A stretch of DNA of 24,350 nucleotides from JBFHNV01 sp965365655 (GCA_965365655.1 CBDUCN010000035.1:1-24350); one strand, 5' to 3'; positions 1 through 8,559 are shown, numbered from the stretch's first letter. Program-made: numbers and translations. The notes: generated from the letters alone by a model not told the origin.

Positions 1-2066
1 TGTCGCTGAGCATCCTCAACGAGCTGGGCGAGCCGCTGGCGGAATGGAAGAAGGATGCGGTTCCCGATACCGCGCTGCTGCGCGAGTTCGAGAAAGACGT
101 GGTGTTCGAGGGCGAGTCGTTCGGCCGCATCCGCATCGGCTGGGACGTCGAGGACCTCTACGCCGAGATCGACCGGCACGTGAACAAGATGCGGCTGTTC
201 GGCGCGGGACTGCTGCTGCTGCTGGGACTGCTGATCCTGCTGTGGATCGAGCGCCTCGTCGTCAAGCCGATCAAGGCGATCCACCGCCGCCTGACCGAGC
301 TGGAACGCGACGAGAGCGGTCCGCCGCTGGAGCTTCGTTCGGCCGCGGAGCTGGTGCGCCTGAGCCGCTCCGTCAACGCGCTGGGCGACGTGCTGGAGCT
401 CAAGCAGCGCCGCGAGCAGGAGCTGGAGGAGGCGTCGCGCGCCAAGTCCGCGTTCCTCGCGAACATGAGCCACGAGCTGCGAACGCCGATGAACGGCGTG
501 CTGGGCATGCTCAGCCTGCTGCGGGACACCGAGATGACGGGCCAGCAGCGCCAGTGGGTGGGCGTCGCGGCGAGCTCCGGGCGCACGCTGCTCACGCTGA
601 TCAACGACGTTCTCGACTACTCGAAGATCGAGGCCGGCAGGCTGGAGCTGGAAAGCATCGAGGTGCCGCTGCGCCCGCTGGTGGAGGACAGCCTGGACCT
701 GCTGGCCGAGCAGGCACACGCGAAGGGCCTGGAGCTCGCGTGCGTGATCGACGACGGAGTGCCCGACGTGGTGTCCGGGGATCCCACCCGGATCCGGCAG
801 GTCCTCACGAACCTGCTCGCGAACGCCGTCAAGTTCACCGAGAGCGGCGAGGTCGTGCTGACCGTGCGCAGCCTGCGCCGCGACACGGACACCGTGACGT
901 TGAGCTTCGCGGTGCGCGACACCGGCGTCGGGATCCCGCCCGATGCGCTGACCCGGGTGTTCGAGTCCTTCTCCCAGGCCGACGGATCCACGACCCGGCG
1001 CTTCGGCGGCAGCGGACTCGGTCTCGCCATCTGCAAGCACCTCGTCGAGCACATGGGCGGCGACATCGACGCCGTCTCCGAGGTGGGCGTCGGCACCACG
1101 TTCACGTTCACCCTCGAGGCGCGCACGACCGCGAGCGAGGCCCCGGGCAGCCGCGCCCACGACGCGCTGTGCGGCCGCCGTCTGCTCGTGGTGGACGGGA
1201 ACCGCAGCGTCTGCGACGCGATCGCGAGCATCGTGCATCGCTGGCAGGTCGCGTGCGAGTGCGCCGCCGACCGTGCGGCCGCGTCGGCGCTGCTCGAGCA
1301 GAACCGGCGCGACGGCGCGCCCTTCGATCTCGTGCTGCTCGGCGACAGCGACGCGGCCCTGGAGTCCCTCCCGGACGTGCAGGCCGCCGACGCGCAGGCG
1401 CTGCTGATGACGTCGTTCCTGGATCACGGCTCGGACAAGCTCGCCGCGCACGGCGACGCCATCGCCGGCAGCGTGCGCAAGCCGGTGCGCGCCGAGGCCC
1501 TGTACGGCTGCCTCGCGCACGCCCTGGGGATCCAGGTCGCGGTGGATACGGAACACACGGGAACCGGCGACGACTCGGCCCGCAGGGCGCTGCGCGAGAA
1601 GGCCAGGGTGCTGGTGGTCGAGGACAACGAGGTCAACCAGGCCGTGGTCACCAGCATGCTGGACAACCTCGGCTACCGCGCCGAGGTGGTGGACAACGGC
1701 ATCCTGGCCCTGGAAGCGCTCGCGCGCGACGGCTTCGACCTGGTCCTGATGGACTGCCAGATGCCGGGCATGGACGGGTACGAGACGACCCGCCGCCTGC
1801 GTGCGCGCGAGGCGGGCGCGACCCGGTTGCCGGTGATCGCACTCACCGCGAACGCGCTGGCCGGCGACGCGCAGAAGTGCTTCGACGCGGGGATGGACGA
1901 CTACCTCGCGAAGCCGTTCGAGGTGATCGCCTTCGAGCAGAAGCTGGACCGCTGGATTCTCGGCGGCGCGGAGCCCAGGCCGGTGGACGATCTGCCACGC
2001 GAGCGACCGGACAGCGGCGAGGCTGCATCGCCGTGCGAGCCGCTGCCCGCGCGCAAGGCGCTGTGA
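1..2066 (+). CDS. Hybrid sensor histidine kinase / response regulator, 5' truncated by window edge
   Basis: The reading frame is open from base 3, so the start and most of the sensor lie upstream of the window. In order I see the end of an extracytoplasmic region, one membrane helix (about nt 195-255), a HAMP linker, a HisKA domain and a HATPase domain. HisKA has the phospho-accepting His at nt 471-473 in NMSHELRTPMNG. HATPase has an N box (LTNLLANAVKF), the G1 motif DTGVGIP and the G2 motif GGSGLGLAI. Two receiver-like domains follow. The first (about nt 1175-1530) is degenerate: LVVDGN replaces the acidic pair and LVLLGDSD lacks the acceptor Asp. The second (about nt 1600-1960) is complete, with VVEDNE, acceptor Asp at nt 1752-1754 (LMDCQMPGMDG), TAN and the Lys of AKPF. 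No HPt domain follows, so a separate phosphotransfer partner is expected. The signal sensed cannot be told. The gene ends 16 nt before the next start, which suggests cotranscription. Confidence 0.93.
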   Translation, partial: SLSILNELGEPLAEWKKDAVPDTALLREFEKDVVFEGESFGRIRIGWDVEDLYAEIDRHVNKMRLFGAGLLLLLGLLILLWIERLVVKPIKAIHRRLTELERDESGPPLELRSAAELVRLSRSVNALGDVLELKQRREQELEEASRAKSAFLANMSHELRTPMNGVLGMLSLLRDTEMTGQQRQWVGVAASSGRTLLTLINDVLDYSKIEAGRLELESIEVPLRPLVEDSLDLLAEQAHAKGLELACVIDDGVPDVVSGDPTRIRQVLTNLLANAVKFTESGEVVLTVRSLRRDTDTVTLSFAVRDTGVGIPPDALTRVFESFSQADGSTTRRFGGSGLGLAICKHLVEHMGGDIDAVSEVGVGTTFTFTLEARTTASEAPGSRAHDALCGRRLLVVDGNRSVCDAIASIVHRWQVACECAADRAAASALLEQNRRDGAPFDLVLLGDSDAALESLPDVQAADAQALLMTSFLDHGSDKLAAHGDAIAGSVRKPVRAEALYGCLAHALGIQVAVDTEHTGTGDDSARRALREKARVLVVEDNEVNQAVVTSMLDNLGYRAEVVDNGILALEALARDGFDLVLMDCQMPGMDGYETTRRLRAREAGATRLPVIALTANALAGDAQKCFDAGMDDYLAKPFEVIAFEQKLDRWILGGAEPRPVDDLPRERPDSGEAASPCEPLPARKAL

Positions 2067-2082
2067 GCGGGTGGACCGGCGC

Positions 2083-5000
2083 ATGAAGCAGCTCAAGCAC
2101 ATCATCGGGATCGCGCTGGGCGCGGCGCTGCCGTCGGCGGCGCACGCCATCCCGTCCCCGGACCTGATCATCAACCTGTCGGCGAGCGTCGCGCAGCTCG
2201 CGGGACTGCTGAGCGTCGTGCTCGGCGGCATCGTGTTCTCCCGCCGTCGCGTGGCCGTCGGCGACGCCGGCGCGCAGAAGGCCGCGTCGCCGATGCTGAA
2301 GTGGTGCTTCCGTCTGTGCCTGGCGCTGCTCGCGGTGTCGCTGGTCGGCAACGCCCTGCAGCACGCGCAGCGCGTGGACGACCGGAACCAGCGGCTGCAG
2401 ACCAACCTCGTGCGTCCGTCCACGGAGAATGGCAAGCGCGTCGGCGACGTGTCGCTGAAGACGCTGTCGTTCAGCGACCAGCAGACGCACCCGCTGGGCC
2501 TGCAGACCTCCGAGCTCGACGCGTGGAGGCGCGAAGGCCGCGCGGTCCAGATCATCGACGTGCGCGAGGACGAGGAGGTCGAGACGGGGCGCATCGAGGG
2601 CGCGCTCCACGTCCGCTACCCGGATCTGCGCCAGGACCCGTCGCCGCTGGACGCGGCCGGCGAGACCGTGCTGCTGTGCTACTCGGGCAACCGCAGCTCC
2701 GAGCTTTGCGACACGTTCGCGAAGCAGGGCAAGAGCTGCCGCTTCGTGGTCGGCGGGTACGAGAAGTGGATCGCCGAGGGCCGCGCCCTGGAGCGCGACG
2801 GAGCGCCGACGCGCGCGGAGCTGCGCGAGATCCCCGACTTCCCGAACAAGGCAACCCTGCTGGACACACCGGAAGCGGTGCGCCTGGTGTCGGAGCTGGG
2901 GGCGACCATCGTCGACGTGCGCTACCCGATGGAGTTCGAGTCCGGGCACCTTCCCGGGGCCGTGAACCTGCCGCTGCGGCGCATGACGTCGGCCGAGGTG
3001 GACGCGGCGCTCGCGTCGCTGCCCCGGGACAAGCCCGTGCTCAGCGCGTGCTACGACCGCCGGACCTGCTTCTACTCGCAGATCGCCGGCCTCAAGCTCT
3101 CGCGCCTGGGTCTCGACTACCGCGGGCGCTACACGACGCCGCACGAGTTCTACCTGCCGCGCCGCCAGAAGGCGCACATCGCGGAATGGGAGCGCATGCG
3201 CGAGGGCGAGACGCTGCTCGCGAAGGTGTCGCAGCCGCTGCACGACGCGCTCGACTGGCTGCGCTCGCACACGGGTCATTACGCGTCCGCGCTGGTGCTG
3301 CTGGTGCTGGCGTTGCGCCTCGCGATGCTGCCGCTCGCATGGAAGGCCGATCGCGACCAGCGCGTGCAGCGCTCGCTCGCGCCGCAGGTGGCGGCCCTCA
3401 AGGAGAAGTTCTCCCGCGATCCCGGGCGCGCCTCGCGGGCGATGCTGTCGCTGTACCGCAAGCACGGCATCCGCACGCTGTTCAACTCGCTGGGGTCGAT
3501 GCTGCAGCTGATGCTGTTCCTGGTCTTCTTCTCGGTGGTCGACGGCGCGGCGGGCGGCTGGAGCGAGCCGTTGCTGTGGATCGACGCGCCGGGCCGCCCC
3601 GATCCCATGTACGTGCTGCCGTCGCTGTTCGGAGTGCTGTTCGCGGCGTTCCTCGCGATCACCGTCGGTCGGCGCGGCCGCGCCTGGCTCGCGCTCTACG
3701 TCGCCGCGGGCGCCGCGATGACGGCCCTCGCGTGCGCCCTCGACGCGGCGGTGAACATCTACCTGACCTGCGGCCTGCTTCTGCTGCTCGCGCAGCACGG
3801 CATGTTCGCGCTGCTGTGGCGGCGCGGCGTGGGCAACGGGCGCGACGCCGTCAGGCGCCCCCTCACCGCGGGCATCGTCCCGCTCGCCGACGCGGACCGT
3901 CACCCGGCCGCCGGGCAGAAGGCCGCCCGGCTCGCGAAGATGATGCGCGCAGGGTTCCGCGTTCCGGACGGATTCGTGATCACCCACGACACGGTCGTGA
4001 AGGGACGCGACCCGAAGACCGGCAAGTGGCGCTTCTCGCGCACCGAGCGCAGCGCGTTCAAGCGACTGTGGCGCCGGCTCAAGGCCAAGGCCGTCGCCGT
4101 GCGCAGCTCCGGGGTCAACGAGGACGGCGTGGTGAACAGCTACGCGGGCGTCTTCGAGTCGGTGCTCAACGTGACCCGGGACGACTTCGAGTCCGCGCTG
4201 GAGCAGGTGAGCGCGTCGCTCAGCTCCGAGATCAGCAGCGCCTACGGTGCATCCGAGTCCGAGCAGGGCGGCGTGCTGGTGCAGGCCATGGTCGACGCCG
4301 AGTATGCCGGCGTGCTGTTCACCGAGCACCCCGCGAGCGCCGGCTGCGCGATGGTGGAGCTGGTGGAAGGCCTCGGCGAGGCCCTGGTGGCCGGGCGCGT
4401 GACCCCGAAGTGCTACCGCTTCGGGCGCTTCAGCGGACAGCGCCTGGACCGCGAGAAGCCGCCGGTCGACCTCGCGCCGCTGCTGGACCTCGGGCGCCGC
4501 CTCGAGGAGCTGTTCGGCGGCCCCCAGGACGTCGAGTGGGCGTACGCGGGCGGGCGCTTCGTGCTGCTGCAGTCGCGCGACATCACGAGCCGGGCCGACG
4601 CCCGGGGCGGCACGGACGGCACCGACGAGCGCGAGCGCGCGCGGGTGCTCACGCTCGTCAAGGACGCGCCGGATCATGGCGCACCGGTGCTGGTGCAGAA
4701 CGAGCTCTCCGAGCTGCTGGCGAACCCCACGCCGGTCAGCGCGTCCCTGATGGAGCGGCTGTGGTCCGCGCACGGAAGCACGGACATCGCGTGCCGCATG
4801 CTCGGCATCCCGTACGACGTGGACGAGGACTCGCCGCCGTACGTGGTCACCGTGTTCGGAGCGCTGTACGTGAACCGCGGGGAGGAGCAGCGCCGCCTGC
4901 GGCGCGGCCCCGGTGCCGCCGCGGCGTTCCGCCTCGCGCGCGCCGCGGAGGCCATCGAGGCCGATTTCCGCGAGGGCTTCCTGCCCGGCTTCCTGCGCAA

Positions 5001-6150
5001 GCTGCGCATGCACGAGGCGCTGGATCTCGGCCGGCTGAGTGACGACGAGCTGGCGACGCTGTTCGAGCGCTGGAGCAACGAGTTCGTCACCGAGACCTAC
5101 GTGCACGCGGAGGTGATCAATCTCGCGACCGATTTCTACTGGAAGACGGCGCGCCAGAAGCTCGAGGCCGGCGGCCACGACGCGGTGTCGCTGCTGGCCC
5201 ACGAGTCGGACACGGTGGTGACGCGGGCGATGACGCTGCTCGGCGCGAGCGCGCGCGGTTCCGGCCAGGTGCGCCAGTTCCTCGACCTGTTCGGACACCG
5301 TGCGCCGGAGGACTACGAGCTCTCGCAGCCGCGCTACAGCGAGAGCCCGGAGCTGGTGATCCGCCAGGCCGCGCGCGCGCGGCGCATGGGCACCCGGATG
5401 AACCCGGGCGTGGAGCTTCCGGCCGACGCGGTGCTGCGCCTCACGGTGGACCGCGCCCGCCGCTTCCAGGTGCTGAAGGAAGAGGCGAAGCACCACTGCC
5501 TGCGCCAGCTCGCGCAGCTGCGGCGCGTGCTCGTCGAGCTGGACGGGCGCTTCGGACTGGACGGCGGGATCTTCCAGCTCCACGTCGACGAGGTTCCCGG
5601 ACTCGCCCGTGCCGGGGAAGCCGAGCGGCTGAAGGAGTGCATCGCGACGCGCCGCGAGGCCGAGAAGCACTGGCGCCAGGTGCGCCTGCCGGCCGAGCTC
5701 TCGGTGAAGGACCTGGAGGCGCTCGAGCCGCTCAACGGTGCCCGCCTCGCGCGCCCGTCCTCCGGCGACCTGGCCGGCACCCGCGTGTCCGGCACGGGCG
5801 GCGTCGAGGGCCGGGTGCACGTGCTGCGCGACGCCGCCGACGTGCGCCACCTGCGCGACGGCGAGATCGTCGTCGCCCGACTCACGGACCCGTCGTGGTA
5901 CCCGCTGTTCCCGCGCGCCGGCGGCATCGTCACCGAGATCGGCGGCTGGCTCAGCCACGCCGCGATCGTGGCTCGGGAGTTCAACCTCACCGCCATCGTC
6001 GGCGTCAGCGACGCCTGCGACCGGCTGCGCACCGGGGACCTCGTGCGCCTCGGCGCGGACGGGCGCATCGAGCGCCTCGCGCAGGCGAAGGAGCCGGCGC
6101 TCGCGGCCGTTCCCGCGCCGGCGCCGCGGCGGATCGCGGCCGGGGACTGA
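2083..6150 (+). CDS. Rhodanese x2 - YidC-like - PEP synthase/RPH-like ATP-grasp and phosphohistidine fusion protein
   Basis: I chose the ATG at 2083 because it begins a signal-like stretch (MKQLKHIIGIALGAALPSAA); a GTG at 2071 is the alternative. The protein has 1355 residues. Residues 1-90 hold hydrophobic anchors. Rhodanese domain 1 (about 140-235) has active-site loop CYSGNRS with Cys199. Rhodanese domain 2 (about 260-365) has Cys323 in CYDRRTC. Residues about 385-582 resemble YidC/Oxa1, with the conserved membrane Arg (Arg412 in LALRLAMLPL) and a cytoplasmic-loop motif SLYRKHGI. Residues about 596-836 are a PEP-synthase ATP-binding domain (GFRVPDGFVIT, AVRSSGVNEDG, LLQSRDIT). Residues about 837-1225 are helical with FGHRAPEDYELSQPRYSE, as seen in rifampin phosphotransferase-like proteins. 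Residues 1232-1335 are the swivel domain with phospho-His1292 (GGWLSHAAIVARE). The PEP-binding TIM barrel is absent. The family knowledge predicts ATP-dependent His phosphorylation and transfer to an unknown acceptor. The combined role is unknown. Confidence 0.9.
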   Translation: MKQLKHIIGIALGAALPSAAHAIPSPDLIINLSASVAQLAGLLSVVLGGIVFSRRRVAVGDAGAQKAASPMLKWCFRLCLALLAVSLVGNALQHAQRVDDRNQRLQTNLVRPSTENGKRVGDVSLKTLSFSDQQTHPLGLQTSELDAWRREGRAVQIIDVREDEEVETGRIEGALHVRYPDLRQDPSPLDAAGETVLLCYSGNRSSELCDTFAKQGKSCRFVVGGYEKWIAEGRALERDGAPTRAELREIPDFPNKATLLDTPEAVRLVSELGATIVDVRYPMEFESGHLPGAVNLPLRRMTSAEVDAALASLPRDKPVLSACYDRRTCFYSQIAGLKLSRLGLDYRGRYTTPHEFYLPRRQKAHIAEWERMREGETLLAKVSQPLHDALDWLRSHTGHYASALVLLVLALRLAMLPLAWKADRDQRVQRSLAPQVAALKEKFSRDPGRASRAMLSLYRKHGIRTLFNSLGSMLQLMLFLVFFSVVDGAAGGWSEPLLWIDAPGRPDPMYVLPSLFGVLFAAFLAITVGRRGRAWLALYVAAGAAMTALACALDAAVNIYLTCGLLLLLAQHGMFALLWRRGVGNGRDAVRRPLTAGIVPLADADRHPAAGQKAARLAKMMRAGFRVPDGFVITHDTVVKGRDPKTGKWRFSRTERSAFKRLWRRLKAKAVAVRSSGVNEDGVVNSYAGVFESVLNVTRDDFESALEQVSASLSSEISSAYGASESEQGGVLVQAMVDAEYAGVLFTEHPASAGCAMVELVEGLGEALVAGRVTPKCYRFGRFSGQRLDREKPPVDLAPLLDLGRRLEELFGGPQDVEWAYAGGRFVLLQSRDITSRADARGGTDGTDERERARVLTLVKDAPDHGAPVLVQNELSELLANPTPVSASLMERLWSAHGSTDIACRMLGIPYDVDEDSPPYVVTVFGALYVNRGEEQRRLRRGPGAAAAFRLARAAEAIEADFREGFLPGFLRKLRMHEALDLGRLSDDELATLFERWSNEFVTETYVHAEVINLATDFYWKTARQKLEAGGHDAVSLLAHESDTVVTRAMTLLGASARGSGQVRQFLDLFGHRAPEDYELSQPRYSESPELVIRQAARARRMGTRMNPGVELPADAVLRLTVDRARRFQVLKEEAKHHCLRQLAQLRRVLVELDGRFGLDGGIFQLHVDEVPGLARAGEAERLKECIATRREAEKHWRQVRLPAELSVKDLEALEPLNGARLARPSSGDLAGTRVSGTGGVEGRVHVLRDAADVRHLRDGEIVVARLTDPSWYPLFPRAGGIVTEIGGWLSHAAIVAREFNLTAIVGVSDACDRLRTGDLVRLGADGRIERLAQAKEPALAAVPAPAPRRIAAGD

Positions 6151-6205
6151 GCGGCCGCGCGCCGCTCGCGACGCCCCGCTCGAACGGCGGCGCGCGGCGC
6201 CGCCG

Positions 6206-6242
6206 GCAGGCCGCTCGAGAACTCCGTCTTCCACCGGCCTGC
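6206..6242 (+). terminator. Candidate hairpin downstream of the fusion gene
   Basis: GCAGGCCG (6206-6213) pairs perfectly with CGGCCTGC (6235-6242) across a 21-nt loop, 56 nt after the stop codon. No T-run follows, so it is only a weak candidate for an intrinsic terminator. Confidence 0.3.
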
Positions 6243-6361
6243 GCCCGGAGCCGGGGTGCACCTGAAGTCATCAAGCACGTAAGTGCTTGATGACCGGGGC
6301 AAGCCGGAAACCGCATCTTCGGCGCAGCGAAGCGCGGGACGCGCTTCTTCACCATCCTGCC
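6241..6361 (-). repeat. Dispersed intergenic repeat, copy A
   Basis: Read on the minus strand, this segment matches 17845-17974 on the plus strand over about 120-130 bp. Both start with G(A/G)CAGGATGGTGAA, share GCTGCGCCGAAGA and TTCCGGCTTG, and end in a hairpin and CCGG(A/G)CGC. Here the hairpin is a perfect 12-bp stem, GTCATCAAGCAC / GTGCTTGATGAC, with loop GTAA (6267-6294). Copy B has the same stem core with a compensatory T:A to A:T change. It could be a small palindromic mobile repeat or a structured RNA. No transposase or target duplication is seen. Confidence 0.75.
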
Positions 6362-6633
6362 AGGCCCTCGCGAAACGCCCGCCCGGGCGCTCTCGCAACG
6401 AGCCGTGATCGCGACCTGCACCGCGTCGGGCCGACGCGCCGCGCGTTCGCCGGTTGATGCCCTGCCCTCTCCCCCGGACACCGCCCTGCCGCCACGGCCC
6501 CGCGGACGCTGCCGCGCCGCGCGACGGCTGTTGTACGATGCGTCGCCCGCGCGGCGCTCCCGGCACCGCATCGCGTGTCCGGACCCACGCACCGCGCCGC
6601 GCCCGCACACGACATCGACGCAGGACGAGCACC

Positions 6634-7725
6634 ATGGCCAAGCGCAGAAACACCTTCAAGATCGCAGTCATCGCCGGCGACGGCATCGGCAAGGAGGTGA
6701 TGCCCGAGGGCGTGCGCGTGGTCGAAGCCGCGGCGGATCGCTTCGGCGTCGCCGTCGAGCTCGAGCACTTCGACTGGTCCTGCGACAACTACGACAGGAT
6801 CGGCAAGTGGATGCCCGACGACTGGAAGGAGCGCGTCGCCGACACCGACTGCATCTTCTTCGGCGCGACCGGCTGGCCGGATCGCGTGCTGGACCACGTG
6901 TCGCTGTGGGACTCGCTGATCAAGTTCCGCCGCGAGTTCGACCAGTACGTGAACATGCGCCCGGTGCGCCTGATGCCGGGCGTGAAGTCGCCGCTGGCCG
7001 GGCGCAAGCCGGGTGACATCGACTACTTCGTGATCCGCGAGAACACCGAGGGCGAGTACTCGTCGCTGGGCGGACGGCTGTTCGAGGGCACCGAGCGCGA
7101 GATGGCGCAGCAGATCTCGACCTTCACCCGCAAGGGGGTCGATCGCATCATGCGCTTCGCGTTCGACCTCGCGATGAAGCGCGGAAAGCACGTGACGTCG
7201 GCCACCAAGTCGAACGGCATCTCGATCACGATGCCGTACTGGGACGAGCGCTTCGCCGCGGTGGGCGCCGACTACCCGGACGTGCGCCGCAGCCAGTACC
7301 ACATCGACGGCCTCACCATCCAGATGGTGCTCGACCCGGGGCGCTTCGACGTGATCGTCGCGTCCAACCTGTTCGGCGACATCCTCTCCGACCTCGGCCC
7401 CGCGACCACCGGCACCATCGGCATCGCGCCGTCGGCCAACATCAACCCGGAGCGCAGCTTCCCGTCCCTGTTCGAGCCGGTGCACGGCTCGGCACCGGAC
7501 ATCCACGGCAAGCAGATCGCGAACCCGATCGGCCAGATCTGGTCCGGCGCGATGATGTTCGACTTCCTCGGCAACGGCGACGAGAGCTGCCGCAAGGCGC
7601 ACGACGCGATCATGGACGCCGTCGAGGCGGTGCTGCGCGACGGGCCGCACACCCCGGACCTCGGCGGCAACGCGAAGACGGCGGACGTCGGCAAGGCGAT
7701 CGCGCAGGCCGTAGGCGCCGGCTGA
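6634..7725 (+). CDS. Tartrate dehydrogenase/decarboxylase or D-malate dehydrogenase
   Basis: This is a 363-residue member of the isocitrate/isopropylmalate dehydrogenase family. Those enzymes oxidise and decarboxylate 2-hydroxy acids with NAD and a divalent metal in the cytosol. The segment FGATGWPDRVLDH followed by LWDSLIKFRREFDQYVNMRP is characteristic of the TtuC/DmlA (YeaU) branch rather than LeuB. Also visible are the N-terminal IAGDGIGKEVMPE, the VIRENTEGEYSS loop, the metal-binding stretch VIVASNLFGDILSDLGPA and the nucleotide loop EPVHGSAPDIHGKQIANP, whose Asp fits NAD rather than NADP. Length is normal for the family. ATG 6634 sits where homology begins; no strong Shine-Dalgarno is visible. 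It stands alone between intergenic regions and has no obvious link to the denitrification genes. D-malate and tartrate activities overlap in this family, so the true substrate is open. Confidence 0.9.
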   Translation: MAKRRNTFKIAVIAGDGIGKEVMPEGVRVVEAAADRFGVAVELEHFDWSCDNYDRIGKWMPDDWKERVADTDCIFFGATGWPDRVLDHVSLWDSLIKFRREFDQYVNMRPVRLMPGVKSPLAGRKPGDIDYFVIRENTEGEYSSLGGRLFEGTEREMAQQISTFTRKGVDRIMRFAFDLAMKRGKHVTSATKSNGISITMPYWDERFAAVGADYPDVRRSQYHIDGLTIQMVLDPGRFDVIVASNLFGDILSDLGPATTGTIGIAPSANINPERSFPSLFEPVHGSAPDIHGKQIANPIGQIWSGAMMFDFLGNGDESCRKAHDAIMDAVEAVLRDGPHTPDLGGNAKTADVGKAIAQAVGAG

Positions 7726-7874
7726 GAGCGCGCGTCGGCCCGCCCGGGACGGCCGTAAGCGCACGGCCCGCCGGCATGACGCCGGGCCGGGTCGGACGTC
7801 GTCACTCCCGCGCCCGGCCGCGCCGTCGCACAGGTCCGCGAACGAGCCCCGCCGCGCGGCGACGAAGCCGCGCC

Positions 7875-7888
7875 TTGACTCAGGTCAA
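7875..7888. promoter_or_regulatory. FNR/Dnr-type box upstream of the cytochrome c gene
   Basis: TTGACTCAGGTCAA is a perfect inverted repeat TTGAC-N4-GTCAA, close to the FNR/Dnr consensus TTGAT-N4-ATCAA. It lies 90 nt before the cytochrome c start. A weak -10-like GAAAGT at 7910-7915 has the spacing expected if the box is centred near -41.5. Confidence 0.75.
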
Positions 7889-7977
7889 TCCGCCCGCGCT
7901 CCCGTCGAGGAAAGTGGTTCCGCCCGGCGCCAGGACGGCGCCGGACAGCGTCGTCATTGCCAACGAGGAGACCCGAC

Positions 7978-8382
7978 ATGACAGCCGTTCGCACGATTCT
8001 GACGTCCGTCTGCGCAGCCGCTTCCCTGACTCTGCTGGGGCTTTCGCAGGCGCAGGCGCAATCCGAGCAGAACTTCTTCGGTGACTACGAGTTCCGTTCG
8101 TCGTGTGCCGCCTGCCACGGGCTGGACGGCAAGGGTGGTGGACCGGTGGCCAGCCAGCTCAACCCGAAGCCGTCCGATCTCACGGTGCTCAGCAAGAACA
8201 ACGGCGGGGAGTTCCCGTACGAGAAGGTGTTCCAGATGATCGACGGCCGCGGCGCACTCGCAGCGCACGGCAGCGGGGTCATGCCGGTGTGGGGCGATCG
8301 GTACAGCCTCGAGGTGAAGCAGCCGATCGTGCGCGCCCGCATCCTGGAGCTGACCTACTACCTGCGCTCGATCCAGCAGTAG
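7978..8382 (+). CDS. Periplasmic monoheme class I cytochrome c
   Basis: The 134-residue protein has a cleavable signal peptide (hydrophobic residues 8-23, likely cut after AQA near residue 27). It has one heme c site, CAACH (Cys43, Cys46, His47), and a probable distal Met102 in SGVMPVWGD. It therefore carries single electrons in the periplasm. ATG 7978 is preceded by GAGGAG at 7965-7970, ideal spacing. The gene has its own FNR/Dnr box and lies beside the regulator and the heme-copper operon. A natural role is to supply electrons to the CuA subunit encoded at 9932 or to a cd1 nitrite reductase. It could correspond to NirM- or NirC-like cytochromes, but I cannot assign it to either from the sequence. 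Confidence 0.9.
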   Translation: MTAVRTILTSVCAAASLTLLGLSQAQAQSEQNFFGDYEFRSSCAACHGLDGKGGGPVASQLNPKPSDLTVLSKNNGGEFPYEKVFQMIDGRGALAAHGSGVMPVWGDRYSLEVKQPIVRARILELTYYLRSIQQ

Positions 8383-8399
8383 CCGCGCACGCGCCAGAA

Positions 8400-8431
8400 C
8401 GGCCCCGGGGCCCGCGCAGGCACCGGGGCCG
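8400..8431 (+). terminator. GC-rich hairpin after the cytochrome c gene
   Basis: CGGCCCCGG (8400-8408) pairs perfectly with CCGGGGCCG (8423-8431) around a 14-nt loop, 17 nt past the stop codon. There is no T-run, so termination is plausible but not certain. Confidence 0.4.
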
Positions 8432-8470
8432 CCATCGCGAGCCGCCGGCCGGCGCAGGTCCGGGAGCGCC

Positions 8471-8484
8471 CTGACCCCGATCAG
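8471..8484. promoter_or_regulatory. FNR/Dnr-like box in the promoter of the Dnr-like regulator gene
   Basis: CTGACCCCGATCAG is an FNR-like palindrome with both outermost T/A pairs changed to C/G. A good -10 hexamer, TAGAAT, lies at 8506-8511 and predicts a start near 8518. The box centre (8477.5) would then sit close to -41, the class II activator position. This suggests autoregulation by the downstream regulator or control by another FNR protein. Confidence 0.55.
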
Positions 8485-8505
8485 GGTCTCGCCGCACGCG
8501 TCGAC

Positions 8506-8511
8506 TAGAAT
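8506..8511 (+). promoter_or_regulatory. Sigma70-like -10 element for the regulator gene
   Basis: TAGAAT matches five of six bases of TATAAT in an otherwise GC-rich region and lies about 50 nt before the start codon. No -35 hexamer is seen. The FNR-like box occupies that place, as in class II activated promoters. Confidence 0.5.
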
Positions 8512-8559
8512 CCGACGACCGCGTCAATCACGGAGGGCCATTGTCGGCCCGTCATCGTC

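Larger units (their letters stand above)
6151..6633. other. Intergenic region, 483 bp, no convincing gene
   Basis: No reading frame here has the codon bias or homology of a gene. It holds a GC-rich hairpin at 6206-6242, one copy of a dispersed repeat at 6241-6361, and a weak -10-like TACGAT at 6534-6539 upstream of the dehydrogenase gene. I see no convincing -35 for that hexamer. The 6370-6530 part is C-rich with no structure that I can support. Confidence 0.6.

Noticed and set aside
1843..6261. A 1472-codon open frame on the minus strand opposite the fusion gene
   Set aside because: Its product is Arg/His/Ala/Gln-rich low-complexity sequence without domains, as expected from the antisense of a GC-rich gene. 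The plus-strand frame has clear catalytic motifs throughout.
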